Shown here one piece after another: positions 1 through 12,097 of a stretch of DNA of 64,000 nucleotides. The DNA is from Epiperipatus broadwayi (Eukaryota; Onychophora; Udeonychophora; Euonychophora; Peripatidae). The stretch spans positions 4,573,230 to 4,637,229 of the forward strand of contig JAQFVV010006215.1 in NCBI GenBank assembly GCA_028023455.1, read 5' to 3'. The notes below the pieces were generated by a model. The model made no database searches. It saw nothing but the letters and a program-made list of their open reading frames with translations, and was not told the origin of the DNA. Each line of letters starts with the position of its first letter. Within the stretch, counting starts at the first letter, position 1. Made by a program: the position numbers and the translations under genes.

Positions 1-697
1 GACAGGAGATTTTATGGACATAAAAGGAAAAACAATTAACCAAGTAAGAGATGATAAGTGGGGTGTTTGATTTAGCTTTCCTTGTAGATGTCACTGGATA
101 CCTAAATGAAAATCTTAAATTGCAAAAACCAGGACAATTGATTCATGAACTGTATGGACATGTCAGTGCTTTTTGTAATAAACTAAAACTGTTGGAAAGT
201 CAGATAAGAGCTAAAAATTGTTACCATTTTCCTACTCTAGCAACTCATAAAAATATCTCTTATAATTGTTATGGAAATGAACTGAAGGCATTAATAGAGC
301 AATTTGATACATGGTTCATTGACTTCCAAAATAAAGACTCCATATTCACTATATTTTCTCATCCAATGAATACTGATATAAATAATGTGCCAGAAAATTT
401 ACAGATGGAAATTATTAAGGTTCAAGCAGATTTAGTGCTAAAATTACAGTTTAACAACATTGTTTTGATGGGTTTTTATAAACATTTGGTGGAAGAAAAA
501 TAGAGAAATGTAGTGCCTTTTCAAAAAGAATTTTGTCTTTTTGGCAGCACATATATGTGTGAACAGTTTTTTTCTAGAATGAAATTTAATAAATCAAAAA
601 TTTGGAGAACAATAACGGACAAAAACCTTGAAAATTTTATGTGATTGTTCTTAAGCACAACACATTGATAGGCTCATTGTTGAAGTACAAGACTAAT
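1..697 (+). pseudogene. hAT transposase pseudogene, C-terminal part (GTF2IRD2-like)
   Basis: I see FMDIKGKTINQVRDDKW in one frame at the left edge, then a frame change near 60 into DLAFLVDVTGYLNENLKLQ and HFPTL, which are characteristic of the transposase domain shared by GTF2IRD2-like and ZBED-type hAT proteins. The open frame 51-503 ends at a TAG. The same frame continues after it with LFGSTYMCEQFFSRMKF, the conserved hAT C-terminal dimerisation motif, and LTD-like residues to a TGA at 642-644. A further frame change then gives a short tail resembling the family C-terminus. Two frameshifts and internal stops show that it is inactive. Family assignment is confident; which autonomous element it came from is not known. 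Confidence 0.8.
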
Positions 698-850
698 CCT
701 CACATTAAATTGTTACGTCATTATTATGAAATTTATGTAGCCCTTTATCATTCACTATTATATTGTACTATTTAATTATTTGGTCCGGCCCTTGACTCGA
801 AGACAGAAAGATAATTTGGCCCCTGAACTAGGAAAGGTTGCCCATGCCTG
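1..850 (+). mobile_element. hAT-superfamily DNA transposon, 3' portion (5' end outside the window)
   Basis: The interval holds the decayed 3' half of a hAT element of the type related to GTF2IRD2/ZBED-like transposases. Coding relics run to about 697. The non-coding end near 780-850 finishes with CCTTTGGCC-like and GGTTGCCCATGCCTG sequence, so read inward from 850 the terminus is CAGGCATGGGCAACC, a hAT-type terminal inverted repeat. The eight bases after it (851-858, TTCTAAAT) would be the right target duplication; the left copy lies outside the window and cannot be checked. The element sits upstream of the HADH exons, probably in a HADH intron. Confidence 0.8.
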
Positions 851-852
851 TT

Positions 853-2859
853 CTAAATAATTAAAAAATCAACTTTTAAGCATGACAAAAATGTTTGAAT
901 TTAAAAACAAGGCAAACTTCAATTCCTACACTATACAGATTTTCTAAGCAGTTTGTCTTTATGAAACTGTGTGCATATGTTTGAAATAAGATTATTATGT
1001 GTATGTAAAACTTTTTGTTTCTTTATTTTATGTTTGAATGTAAAAAGATGTATGCGTGTGTGTATGCATACTGCATTAAAGGGTTATACTAGCACTTAAT
1101 ATTTATCATTAGATTGCCATAAATTGGCAAATTCTTCAATACTTTATTATTATATTTTATATTAAGACAAAATGCTATTGTTTACTTTTGTGTTAGTATT
1201 AACATTTTTGAGCGGGGGGGGGGATTCCTATAATTAGAACTGAGTTACCAAAACTAGCCAGGGAAAGGAATATGCCTATAATTAGAATTGGGTTAATAAA
1301 ATATATAATTACTGATTTGGTATCAGATCTATATTACTATGCAAGCAGATTGACCTGGGTTTAAAATCTTAGAATTTTTTAAATTTTAGGCTAGTAGTGT
1401 GAATAGTAAAAAAAAAAAGCTTTAAAAGTTTTTCCCAGGTTCAAACTGTATTAATCCTACCTTGATATTCCAATTCTTCATTTATAAAGGCAGAAACCAG
1501 TCTAGGGATTAAATTGTACAACAATCTGATAATTGCTAATTATTCTAACTCACAAAAGATAGCCCTGAAGCAGAGAAATGATCATTCTCTTACAGTAGTA
1601 AATTTTTAGACCAATTGAATGAAATTATTTTCAAAATATTGATTTCTCTAACATATTGTTATGAAAAGTAATACGCTGTTTTAATGAGTTAAATTTAATG
1701 TTTTTTGTATTCTTAGAAGCATTTTATTTTATGTCCAACTTTCATTCAGCTAAATTGAACCCTTATGAAAGTTTAGTTTTTTTTTTTTTTTTTAAGAGTT
1801 TGTACAATTATAATCATTTTAAATCAAAAAGCTTAAAATATACTTGCAATTGCAATTTATTACAAAATGTAACATAAAATATTTACAAACTACTGAAGAA
1901 GGCTGCAGGATCAGCTGAAACAATTGGAAATGAAATAAAATTGTTTTTAAAAAGTACAAAAAATATATATATCACATTAAACTAGGCAATAAAGAGATAA
2001 TTAAATTTAATATATAACTGAAGTTCAGTTGTTTCTCAATTAATATTTATTAAATACATGAAGGTAGGACAAAATAATAGGAATATTTGTTTTATAAACA
2101 ATATATTTCAAGTCTTAATCTCTCGAATAATGACTGCATTTATTAAAGATGGAAGAACAAAATCTGATAAACTATTCAGAAATCTTAGCTATTGAGAGGC
2201 ACCAAATGGCATTATAAAGGGTTGTACTGAAGATATACAAATTTACAATATAAAAATTACTGCACGAGTTAAAATGACATTTTAATACCCCACTCACTAT
2301 CACTGTAGTTGGTACAAGTACCAAAGTATAATATTTATGTCAGAATTATTTTAAAGTCCATGGCTATCACATAGAAATGATATCCTAAGCTTAGCAACTG
2401 GAGTATATGGATGATTGGGACCATATCTGACAAATTATTGTTCATTGGTTTCTTAATCACTTTAATGGTGATTATTAAAAACAGCCATCCATGAATTTTG
2501 TAGACTCAGTTTATCGCATGATGTTGACATCATTTATAGACATTATTAACATTTTCCAAGATAACAATGCTCTCTTTTGTACAAACAGACAAATCATTGA
2601 TTTTTAGGAATATGAGAATGATGATTTTCCCAATCAGCTAGTTAATTACTGATTCTCTTAAGCTATTCTTTTATGAATGATTATGGTTGTGTCTTCATAT
2701 TATTTCAAGATTATATAAGGCTTTTCTTGACTGTTATAATTTCTCTAATATTCTAATCCATATTAATATAAAGATGTCACAAATGTTTCCTGATATTTGT
2801 TCAACTGAATTTCTATTTGTGTATTAACATTAATATAAGCATTACTTTATAATTTATAG
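853..2859. other. A+T-rich non-coding sequence, probably HADH intron
   Basis: I see no conserved exon here. A run of ten G lies at 1214-1223. A segment at 1897-1950 (GAAGAAGGCTGCAGGATCAG followed by a GAAAC-like stretch) resembles the tail of an interspersed retroposon but cannot be assigned. The preceding HADH exon, which should encode the NRLL..P region of the family, was not found and is probably left of the window. Confidence 0.4.
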
Positions 2860-2976
2860 GAGTGGCTACGACCAAAGATGTTGATATTGGCATGAAATTA
2901 GGCGCTGGTTACCCTATGGGTCCTTTTGAACTTTTAGATTATGTTGGTTTGGATACAAGCAAGTTCATTCTGGATG
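2860..2976 (+). CDS. HADH: HADH penultimate coding exon (3-hydroxyacyl-CoA dehydrogenase, C-terminal domain)
   Basis: This 117-nt exon encodes part of the C-terminal domain of mitochondrial L-3-hydroxyacyl-CoA dehydrogenase, which oxidises the 3-hydroxy group in beta-oxidation of short- and medium-chain fatty acids with NAD+. The key stretch [18 protein letters not shown] is the family's signature, contributing to the substrate pocket and dimer interface. It is bounded by a consensus acceptor (TTTATAG before 2860) and donor (G|GTGAGT at 2977). It begins with the last two bases of a codon and ends with the first base of a glycine codon that is completed at 6050. Upstream exons with the NAD-binding Rossmann fold and catalytic His-Glu pair lie outside the window. 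No stop or frameshift is present, so the gene looks functional. Confidence 0.93.
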
Positions 2977-3173
2977 GTGAGTTGTAATACATAAATAAAA
3001 AATAGTAATTAATGTGTTATTAATAGTTTTATGTAGAAACTAAGTACATTAAATCCCTCTTTCTTCACCAATATTATATTTTTTTATTATATATTTTATT
3101 TAACTTTTCAAAAAATGTAATGTTTATAATATTTGTGTCAATGTAAGATTATGTTTATAATATTTGTGTCAAT

Positions 3174-3454
3174 TAATATTCATTTTATTAAACAGGCAAA
3201 ACTCTTCATACAGTAGTGCCACCCTGTGCCAACCAGCGTAATTAATGGATGCCAGAAGACTTGTGGATAAAATCCCTATCTAGTGCCTACTCATCCAATA
3301 TCCCCAGACTAGTTTCTGACTAAATAGGGATTTTATGCACAAATCTACTGGCATCCATTAATTACTCTGGTTAGCACTACCTTATGGAGAGTTTTGCCTG
3401 TTTAATAAGTTATGTGCTAGCATAAAAAATGGTGATCATGTAATATTCATTTTA
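3174..3454 (-). mobile_element. Fold-back insertion, family FB1, with 14-bp target duplication
   Basis: The same 14-mer, TAATATTCATTTTA, occurs at 3174-3187 and 3441-3454, bounding a 253-bp insertion (3188-3440). Inside, arms of about 100 nt pair. The left arm contains ACAGGCAAAACTCTTCATA; the right arm is its near reverse complement; the loop is near 3283-3320. Outside the right arm is an unpaired tail of about 35 nt (3406-3440). Read on the minus strand this tail (CATGATCACCATTTTTTATG) matches the tail of the copy at 45961-46110. No coding capacity. A 14-bp duplication fits target-primed reverse transcription better than common cut-and-paste transposases. Confidence 0.8.
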
Positions 3455-3497
3455 GTTATTTACTTTAAATATTTAAATTTATATATATTTATAATTG

Positions 3498-3582
3498 TGT
3501 AAATTCATTGAAAGCAATCAATACTTAATACCAGATTATCAATAACAACCTCAGACTGTTGATTGCTTTCAGTGAATTTACA
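3498..3582. repeat. Short perfect-stem hairpin
   Basis: TGTAAATTCATTGAAAGCAA and four further bases at 3498-3521 pair with 3559-3582 over 24 positions with one mismatch, leaving a loop of about 37 nt. It lies 44 bp right of the FB1 insertion. It could be a minimal inverted-repeat transposon or a structured intronic RNA; I cannot distinguish these. Confidence 0.6.
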
Positions 3583-4929
3583 TTTACTGACATATCTAGC
3601 CTTGGGCACTATTAGTTTTATTATAACTGTGTATAAATGTAAATATATAATATGGTAAATCCTAAGATTGCAATAACATTGTTTTTTCATTCATTTTTTA
3701 TTTGTTGTCTTATTATTATAAACTATTGAAATATTGTACTTCATTAATTTTTACAATAAGTATATCTGCTTTCTAAAGTAATTAAATCATTTGAATATAT
3801 ATTTTTAGCACATTTTTGCTAATAAAGATATCAATTTTCAGGAGATAATAGAGCAGTTGTTATCATACACCTTGGGTCTTACTAATGCAATGGATCTTTA
3901 TTTTAAAATCTCTAAAGTGGAGCTTAGTAATATATCATAACGTTTTAAAACCAAAATTTATAATAAATTTTAAGAAGTATGCTAATACTTAGTAAACAAA
4001 CAACAATACTTCTAAAAATAAGATTGTATATGTTTTTAAGAAAATGCCACTATTTGTTTTATTTATCTTATTATTATTTTGTTGCTCATATCTTTTTATA
4101 TATAAATACAATTTGTACACCTTACGTAAATACTTTTACAGCAAAATAAAGGAAATCGTAGATTTAGTGACATTTGTCTTTTTTTTTAATTCTACAGTAT
4201 TGAATTATTTGCTTTAAAAAAAGTTAATTTGTTTTAGCTTAATGTATTTTAAGTTCTGATTCATTTAAATGAAATATTCTGTCATCATCATCATCAGTAA
4301 CAATTACTTCCCGAAAAAAAGAAAAATTTTTTAGAAAGACAACGAATGTAAAAGATTGGAGTCAGAGTTGGTGTTAGATAATTGTACTCATAATCTCATC
4401 ATCACAATTAGGGCAATATACTAACTCATATGACTGAAGATGGTAATCATAACAACAACAAAAAATATATAGAAATTATCATTTATAATTTAACATGTAA
4501 TGATAATAATAACTTTTATTATTTTTAATCATTATTGATATAAGGCAGGATGATCTTTGAATTCTTTCTCCAATCCATAGTTTTTAAACTCATATCACTC
4601 CAACAAATTTCCTTTTCCACCCATTTTTTTTTTTTAAGTCTTTTACAATCTTTTGGGATTCATTTTTAAAACTTATATTGGCTATCTATTGTCATCTCCT
4701 CTATTAATATATCCAGTCCAGCTCTGTTCCAATAACTTTCTTTCAAGATTTGTTCATTCTCTCATCCATAGATTTTGCTTTTGATTACCCTTTGTTACTT
4801 CCAGTATATATCTTTCCATACTTTTTGTATAGTTTACCATTCAATGATAATAATAGTATGCATAAAATTCCATTAAATGTTTTGTATATTTTAAATACAA
4901 GAATAAAATTCTAAAATAATTGTGAATAA

Positions 4930-5330
4930 ATTCTGCAAAATTTTAAACTTTATTTAAACTTTTCACACAAATAAAAAAACAACACAGGTTAGTAGATTAC
5001 ACGTTTCGAGTAGTAGTATTCTCCACTATTCATATATTGCTAACCTGAAGTGATAATACTAGCATAGGTGTTGAACTTACACATTTAGATTCATGAATAT
5101 CGAATTTTGAGGCCAGAATAGCTCTGTTAGATCATTGCCTTAAAATTCGATATTCAAGAATCTAAAGATGTAAGTTCAACACCTATACTAGTATTGTCAC
5201 TTGCCAGGCCAGCAATATATGAAGAAGGGAGAATAATACCATTCAAAACATTATTTAATCTACTAACCTATGTATTATTAACAAACGTTTATATTTGAAA
5301 AGTTTAAATTTTTTTAGACATTCAACATTT
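4930..5330. mobile_element. SINE family S1, two copies joined head to head (inverted pair)
   Basis: Arms of at least 130 nt pair between 4986-5115 and 5140-5269, with weaker pairing out to about 4930 and 5330. The right arm is a plus-strand S1 copy: its tRNA-like head (TAGCTCTGTTAGATCATTGCC) is at the centre, followed by the B-box-like AAGTTCAACACC, then CCAGGCCAGCAATATATGAAG and the common tail GAAATAGTCCAACATAT. The left arm is a minus-strand copy, so both 3' ends point outwards. The pair lies inside the HADH intron. No flanking target duplication was found. Confidence 0.75.
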
Positions 5331-6049
5331 AATGGTAGATAATGGAAATAGTCCAACATATCAAATTCTGAAACTCATTTGTATGTTTTTTCGATAGAAA
5401 TGGAAATAAAACTGCACAAAGTCTCAGTGTTTTTTAAGTTGATATATACATTATAGATTATAATATTCTTTATAAGTTCTTTACAAATGAATTCTCAAAC
5501 ATTACCATAAATAATTTTAAATGTAGTTATCATGTAGACATTTTATTTAATATGTTCTATAAATATTGTGTAGTCACAATATATACATCAAACAAAGCAT
5601 CACATGACTTTCTCTGCTTACTTTCAAAATCATACTGAAGATGGCTCTCAGCTAAATATGATCTGAATATAGAAATACTACCTAGTGATTACTAAAGTTT
5701 ACAATAAATAGCTCTGGAATGAATTACTGCTTCTAATACACAATTACACATACATATATCATCAAATCTGATTATATTGTAGTAAAATTACATTATAGAT
5801 ATATTAATTCCATCACCATGGCCAGTTTATAGTATACTTATTATTTTCAATGACATAAATTGCTATTCAAATAGTTGAAGTTTAGCTATTGAAAATCACA
5901 GGTTATGTCATATGCTAGCTATAGTTGTGTTTAGGCTGCAAATATTTAAAATTTATCAAAGATTTTCATAGTTGTATCGTCAATTTGGAGAATACTACAT
6001 GTAATTTATGATGTATCATTATTATATATATATTGTTTTTTTTTTTTAG

Positions 6050-6171
6050 GTTGGTATAAACGAGATCCAAACAATCCATTATTTAAACCCAGCCCATTAC
6101 TAGATAAACTAGTTTCAGAAGGAAAACTTGGAATAAAAAGTGGTGAAGGTTTTTATAAATATAACAAATAA
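6050..6171 (+). CDS. HADH: HADH last coding exon with stop codon
   Basis: After the acceptor AG at 6048-6049, the first two bases complete a glycine codon. The frame then runs [10 protein letters not shown] and ends in [11 protein letters not shown] followed by TAA at 6169-6171. The GxGFYKY ending is the conserved C-terminus of HADH. Together with exon 2860-2976 it gives an uninterrupted reading frame of about 79 residues. This segment closes the C-terminal dimerisation domain of the mitochondrial matrix enzyme. No alternative splice form is apparent. Confidence 0.93.
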
Positions 6172-6341
6172 ATTTCTTACAATTTGAAGCTTAGTCACAT
6201 GTTTATAAACAAAATTTGTTTTATTCACAAAATGTTAAGTTGGTGTACTATATAAGATAGTTTATTGATAACTTTTTTTTTTTTAATTTTTGATATAGTA
6301 CTAATGTAAATTTTCTCCCAGTTCTGAATATTATTTGGAGC

Positions 6342-6347
6342 AATAAA
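6342..6347 (+). terminator. Polyadenylation signal AATAAA for HADH
   Basis: A canonical AATAAA lies 171 nt after the HADH stop and is followed at once by a long T-run (from about 6356), a plausible downstream element. A second AATAAA overlaps the stop codon at 6167-6172 but would leave almost no 3' untranslated region. Confidence 0.6.
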
Positions 6348-6399
6348 AGAGATCTTTTTTTTTTTTTTTTTTGTAGGAAAAGTTTAAAATAAAATGTAA

Positions 6400-8398
6400 A
6401 AAAATTGAAAAATTTGAATTACAATTATTATGCTGTATACTATAGTCTTGTTATGCCGTACTCATTGTCTACTGATTGGCAAAAAGTATTAAATAAAAAT
6501 TTTAGAAATTTATAAAATTGAATTCTTAAATTTTGGTTTATACCACATATGAGTTTCCATCATGAATTGTTGTATAAAATTTTTGTTAAAAATGGTCCTG
6601 AAGCACCAAAATTAATGACGGTGGTAATTTTGTCAGCCTAAAGGAAACTAAAATGAAATGAAAATAATTGATTTTGTAATGAAAGTAAAAAAAAAGCCAA
6701 AATATATCAATGTTGATCAGATGTTCACTAAAAATTAATGTTTGTGAAATACTTAGTATACACACCTATGTAAATCTGCTCTCTCTGAACTTAATTGCTA
6801 TTTTTTTTTCATAACTATTTTATTCTATAATTATTTTTGTTGCTGTTTTAATGTTAATATTTTTTAAAGTAAATTGTATCAAGTGTGTATATATTGCAAA
6901 AATGACCAGCCTGTAAAATCTCCGTATTGTTTTTTCACTTACAAGTAATCTTAAAATATAATTAAAGCATGTGTTTCTATGTTGAACACATATATTGTAT
7001 AGTTCACTGTTATCCTGTTTCAAGTGAAAGCATGGATATTGGGTAACTGCTATTACATTAATAAACAATATATATATATATTAAAATATTGCTTGTAAAA
7101 AATTTTGATTTGTTAAGAATTATGCCCACCTTATGTATATTTCTATGTTCTAACCATTTTTTTGTGCTGAAACTTGAAAACCTAATCTACAGTTATTTGG
7201 TCTAAATTAACAGAAGGCAAGGATAAATTATTAATAAGTATTTTCCCATTGCTATTTCCCCAGAATTTTAGAAGTCAATAAATTTTCTTTCAGCATTAAT
7301 GGTATTAAATGTTTTTGTATAATTTACAGACTTTTTACTTTTTATTGTTTATATGCATTTTTTTTTTTTAAATATAATTTGGTTCTTTTATTTGAATTAA
7401 TCTAGAACCAAGAATATCAAGTTCGTTCTAGGACTCCATAGGAAAAATAAAATGATTATTGACCAATAAATAAAACTAATCATTTTTGCTAAAAATGGGG
7501 TGGTATTTGGATCATTTGTCACAATTAATTTTAAAATGTCGTTGATAATGTTTAAAACAAAAAAAAATATTTGAATGTTTTTAAATATTGTGATTAATTT
7601 GATTTGCATTAAATTGTAAAACTTAACTTTCAGAGATCTGAAGTTTGAATCTCAGGAATGTGTTCAAACTATATTCTCTTTTAAGAAAATATTTCAAACT
7701 GACACAAATCTATTAATGATGTTATCATAACTTATATCACAATTAAGATTTAAATAAAAAATATTTTTTACAAAAATTTTATTTGTCGCTCATTTAATAT
7801 CACAAACATCCGCACATTATTATCTATCATATTTAATTAAAAGTATTATATGTAAAATCTTAGATTTAAAACTAAATAATATGTAGAGCTTGTATTATAG
7901 AAACCACAACCTGAGGTATGAATCTGGCTGGATAAATTTTGAATTTTTTTCAAATTGCAAGCAGATTTAAGATTTTACTTTTAAAGTGAAAGTCCATGAG
8001 GATCTGACCAGTTACTCAGCAATGGTATATCTAGCCATTCTTAAACAGAGGAGAATAATAATTTCAGATATTCTTAATTTAGAGGAGAATAAGAATTTCA
8101 GGTTAATGATTTGGTCAGATGAATGTCAATTATAAATAAAAACAATTGTAATGTAATATGACCTTAACCACTGTTGGTGGAAAAAAAATGCTTAAAATTA
8201 AAACTTAAAACCAAGAGGATTATTATATTATAGTCAAATAACAATTGGATAGAACATGAATACAATATCTTTAATGGTTATACTACTATTGGTATAGAAG
8301 AGACTAATAACATTAAAATGCTGAATTTATTATATAAATATTTTGAAAATTGTTAAAATTAAAGCATGTTTAATGATATTATCCATTATTATAATCTT
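6400..8398. other. Intergenic A+T-rich sequence
   Basis: I see no conserved gene between the HADH 3' end and the LINE that starts at 8399. Short open frames here (for example minus strand 6820-7068) have low-complexity composition and no recognisable motif. Confidence 0.4.
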
Positions 8399-9595
8399 AA
8401 AAATGGTAAAGCTGTAGGTTCTGATAATTAAAGTAGCTTTAAAATATTGTGATTTGTTAGTTTTAAAAATATTGAATTTTTTAAGGAATATATGAACTCG
8501 TAAAGTTGCACTACCTGACCTTAAAGTGCTTCTATTGTTTTAATTTTTAAAAATATAAATAGACAAGATTGTAATAATTTTTGGGTAATATCGTTATCCA
8601 CTATAGGAAAAATACTTTCAAGGATTTTATTGAATAGGTTATTTCTAATCACAGATGAATAGTTGTCTCATTGTAGTTTTAGAGAATCAAAAATCACTAT
8701 AGATATGGTTTTATATGATGGAATGGAAGAAATGTTACTGCTAAATCTGAGGCATTTAAATGTTAAACATGGATATGTATCAGCTTTGACTTTATTTTTG
8801 ATTTTTATGAATCAAGATGCAATAATATAGGTTTGATGGTAAAATTTTAAATGATTAAAGGCAAAAATAAAAACATCTTGTATTTTGAATTTACAATATG
8901 GTGATTGCGTTATCATTGCCAATTCAAAAGATGATCTAAGTGGAATGCAACATATACAGACTGGCTTAATGATTAAGGATCACAAAACTCAAGTTCATTA
9001 TCAATCAGTGATGGAAGAAAAATATACAGCAACTTTTAGTTTGAATGGTTATTAACTTGAAAATGTAAGCCAATTTAAATATCTTTGTAGCTTTTTAAAT
9101 ATAAAAGTGGTCTTAGATATTGAGGTTCAGCATAGACTCCAATCTGCAGCAGCTACTTTCAACAAGTTAAGAGAATATTTCATCACAATGAAATAATTTC
9201 TGCAACTAAATTAATTATAAAATTAGTTATTATTTATCCATATAGAAATAAGATTTGAATAACTTCTCAAATATAAAAGCAGTAAAAAATTTTCATTTAA
9301 GAATGCTCCCTAAAATTCTTAAAATGCAATAGCAAGATCATAAACTAACCAAAATGTTTTTCAAATTGCAGGATGTGGTACTCTAGAAAATAGCATTTTA
9401 AAATCTCATTTAAATAAAATAGTTTATGGTAAACTTAAGTTCTCATAGAAAAGATAGAGACTATCTCAAAGATATACTTAAAAAATGTAACTGGATTATA
9501 TGGATCCATCTGAAACCTGCATATATCATTGAAATAACTTTACATCAAACTTCTATAAATAAAGTTTACTATGAACTTAAAATTTATAAGTAATA
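8399..9595 (+). pseudogene. Decayed LINE, reverse-transcriptase region (endonuclease-RT type)
   Basis: Relics of one non-LTR retrotransposon polyprotein can be followed in changing frames. KNGKAVGSDN at 8399-8428 is the RT domain 0/1 motif. WVISLSTIGKILSRILLNRL from 8582 corresponds to the NWRGISLLS..GKILSRILLNRL block. QYGDCVIIANSKDDL near 8894 is a degenerate YADD catalytic motif. LENVSQFKYLCSFL and VQHRLQSAAATFNKLR near 9055-9185 form the thumb region. Beyond it, HLRMLPKILKMQ and QDHKLTKMF match the C-terminal domain of this LINE group. Many stops and frameshifts make it inactive. No endonuclease part is visible upstream, so the copy is 5' truncated. The clade is uncertain. Confidence 0.75.
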
Positions 9596-9599
9596 ATAT

Positions 9600-11692
9600 T
9601 GTTGCAACTTTTAATGATAAATATTACAAAATAGCTAAAGGATAACTTGTGGGTTTCCCTATGACCGCACAAATTTGCATATTTAATATTTGTGATTCAT
9701 GAATTGTCTTTCATTTTTTCTAGTTAAAACAATCATTTTCATTTACAGATAGGTGCTAATGATATATTAACTAATAATAATTGCTTATTCAAGTAAAATG
9801 TGATACAAGATTAGTAATTTGATTTATGATAAAAATATGAAAAAGAGCATTTAAGATAAAATTAATAACAAACTTTCTATTGGAAGTGTAAAAGAAAGTT
9901 TCATATATCCATACATGTGACATTTGGTTCCAAGCCTTGACACAGGTAAATATTTCATACATATTCATTTCAAACATAGATATATTTTATTCATGTTGGC
10001 AATGTATATAATTTTATTGGAAAATCTATTAACATGGAGAAAAAAAATAACTTCAATAAGGCTAATTTCAGTGAGCTGCTTTTATTTTTTTATCTCTTAA
10101 TCCAATGGTTCAATTTAATCTATTATCAATATAATTAATTTCTAGAAAAGATTATATACATCTACTAAATGGAGGGGTATATATGTGTTAAGAAATCTGA
10201 TAAATAAAGTTTTTCAAAAGCCTGTAAATTTTTAAAAAGATATTAAATTCTTATCTGGAAAGAACAAAGAAATCGTTAAATAGGTTGACCTATAAAAGAT
10301 TATAATCAAATAATTGATGAAATCTTTTTCTGTAAAATAGCAATTTTACAATATAATTAACATCAAACATCAGAAATTTTAAACATTCATTAATTTTACA
10401 ATCTATGGTTTTGTGTATGTATAATATATATTTTCTATCTACTATATTAAAAATAAACCACTTTTATTTTTAATTTTTTTTATTTAACATATTTTTTAAT
10501 CTCACATAACTGAAGTCACAATTGTGTAAATCACAGATATTAAAGAATTATTGGATTACTTTTGTACTTTGCTTGTTACCGAGATATTTTTTCTCAAAGA
10601 TTTTTTTTTTTAATTATACACTGTGTAGTAATTATGTTGTTAGCAATACAAAGTAAAAATGTAGATAAATTCTATTATGGTAATAAAAAAAATTAGGTAA
10701 TAGACAAAAAAGCCATTCGATGTATTGATATTATACTGAATATTTTAAATGCTTGTGAGCAATTTAATTTTGATAAGGCAGGAAAGAAATTAATACTAGG
10801 AAACTGGATCAAAGTCAAATAGAGGTGCAACGCAGCAAATCCGGCTTCTTAAAATTCAGTAATTTTTAATATGACAAAATAATTAATATAATACAATTAA
10901 TATATATGTATTTGAAAATAAAATTTAAAAGTAAATTGAGTAAATACCTGTTAAGTAATGACTACTATGTTTACTATTTCTTTTTGTAGCATCCACTCAT
11001 TGTGAAATCACAATCTTATAGCTGAGTAATTGTACAATTTGCGATTATTTATATCACCCATAGATAGCTAAGCACACACACAAAGCATGTAAAGTAATTT
11101 AAAATTTACAGCAGTGATACTATAATATAGTATAATTAAAAACAGCCAGTAGTGTACTATAATTTTAATTTAATTAAATATGAAACCATGTTTAAAAATG
11201 ACACTTTAAAATCCAAGATTTTTTTTGAAGGTAAAAAAAACTTCCTATTTGTCAAGACAAATGCATTTTGATTTTGATAAAAATCAATTTGTAATTTTTT
11301 TTTTCCTATTTCTATTTGTTACTAAAAACAAAACCTGTTTTTTTTTTTTTTTTATCTACTAAAAGCAGATAAAATACCACTGTACATACAAGGTTTTTAA
11401 ATTTATTTCCTAATTTATCATATTTATTGTTAATTACCATTTTTATTTATTTGAAGTTAGTTATTTTTTAATAAATGATAAAAAAAACTACAAAATTTAC
11501 AAAAAACAATATCTTTATAAAATTATCTGCAAAATACAAAAAAAAAAAAATATTTTTTAACTACATGATTTTAAAACAACAATATATTTAAGATGAAATA
11601 TGTTTTATAATTATATTACAAAAAAGTGACATCAAAGTCATATAATAAATAATAATTTTAAATTACAATCACTTTTGAAATAATTAGATCAA
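9600..11692. other. Intergenic A+T-rich sequence before MZT1
   Basis: Homopolymer A and T runs and scattered AATAAA-like words; no conserved coding sequence or RNA gene seen. The left-hand part of the MZT1 3' untranslated region must lie at the right end of this stretch. Confidence 0.4.
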
Positions 11693-11914
11693 TTAGTTTT
11701 CTGTTATATTTTCTGACTGGCAACCAGTGTGAGTTCGCAATTCTTTGATTAAATTTGCCAATGCTTCGGGATTGACACCACTTTCACATAATCGCAAACA
11801 AATTCCAAGTGCTTCATCATCCAAACCAGTATTCAGCAGTTGAGCCAATTCTTGTAAGAGTTGAAAGTTTTCTCTTGCTTGTAAGATCTGTGAAGTATTT
11901 GTTGTTGATTCCAT
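11693..11914 (-). CDS. MZT1: MZT1, mitotic-spindle organising protein 1 (MOZART1)
   Basis: A 73-residue protein of the small helical MOZART1 family, which binds the N-terminal extensions of gamma-tubulin complex proteins and helps recruit and activate gamma-tubulin ring complexes at centrosomes and spindles. The conserved core is residues 15-60: QLLQELAQLLNTGLDDEALG followed by ICLRLCESGVNPEALANLIK and ELR. The length is close to the usual 70-85 residues. The frame is open upstream to 12064, but I chose the ATG at 11914-11912. It has A at -3 and G at +4, starts where family proteins start, and the residues further upstream are hydrophobic and unlike the family. The coding region is a single exon. 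A transposon (12106-12536) sits about 190 bp upstream, in the expected promoter region. Confidence 0.92.
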   Translation of the reverse strand: MESTTNTSQILQARENFQLLQELAQLLNTGLDDEALGICLRLCESGVNPEALANLIKELRTHTGCQSENITEN

Positions 11915-12097
11915 CGTATCAGTGAGATTATGCATTTCTTGCAATTTGAAATGTGTTATAAAAATCCTACATAAAACAAATTGAAAATACAATGAAATAA
12001 CTAAAACTAAAATCATTAACTTCATTAATAAAATCAACATCTTTAAACGTATAAAAATGTTCAAATGTAGTCAATTATTAATAAATCCTGAACAAAA

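Larger units (their letters stand above)
2977..6049 (+). other. HADH: HADH last intron, carrying several insertions
   Basis: A 3.07-kb GT/AG intron with a long polypyrimidine tract before the acceptor at 6048-6049. It holds a 23-bp tandem duplication at about 3120-3172, a fold-back insertion with a 14-bp target duplication (3188-3440), an 85-nt hairpin (3498-3582) and a SINE inverted pair (about 4930-5330). The inverted repeats would form long hairpins in the pre-mRNA. The rest is A+T-rich, with nothing I can identify. Confidence 0.85.

Noticed and set aside
4284-4300. CAT-repeat as a possible LINE tail
   Set aside because: Too short, and no LINE coding sequence lies next to it.
6820-7068. 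82-codon minus-strand open frame
   Set aside because: No motif, A+T-driven composition, and no sign of splicing or conservation.
11915-12064. Longer MZT1 start giving a hydrophobic N-terminal extension
   Set aside because: The extension is unlike any MOZART1 protein, and the ATG at 11914 has a much better context.
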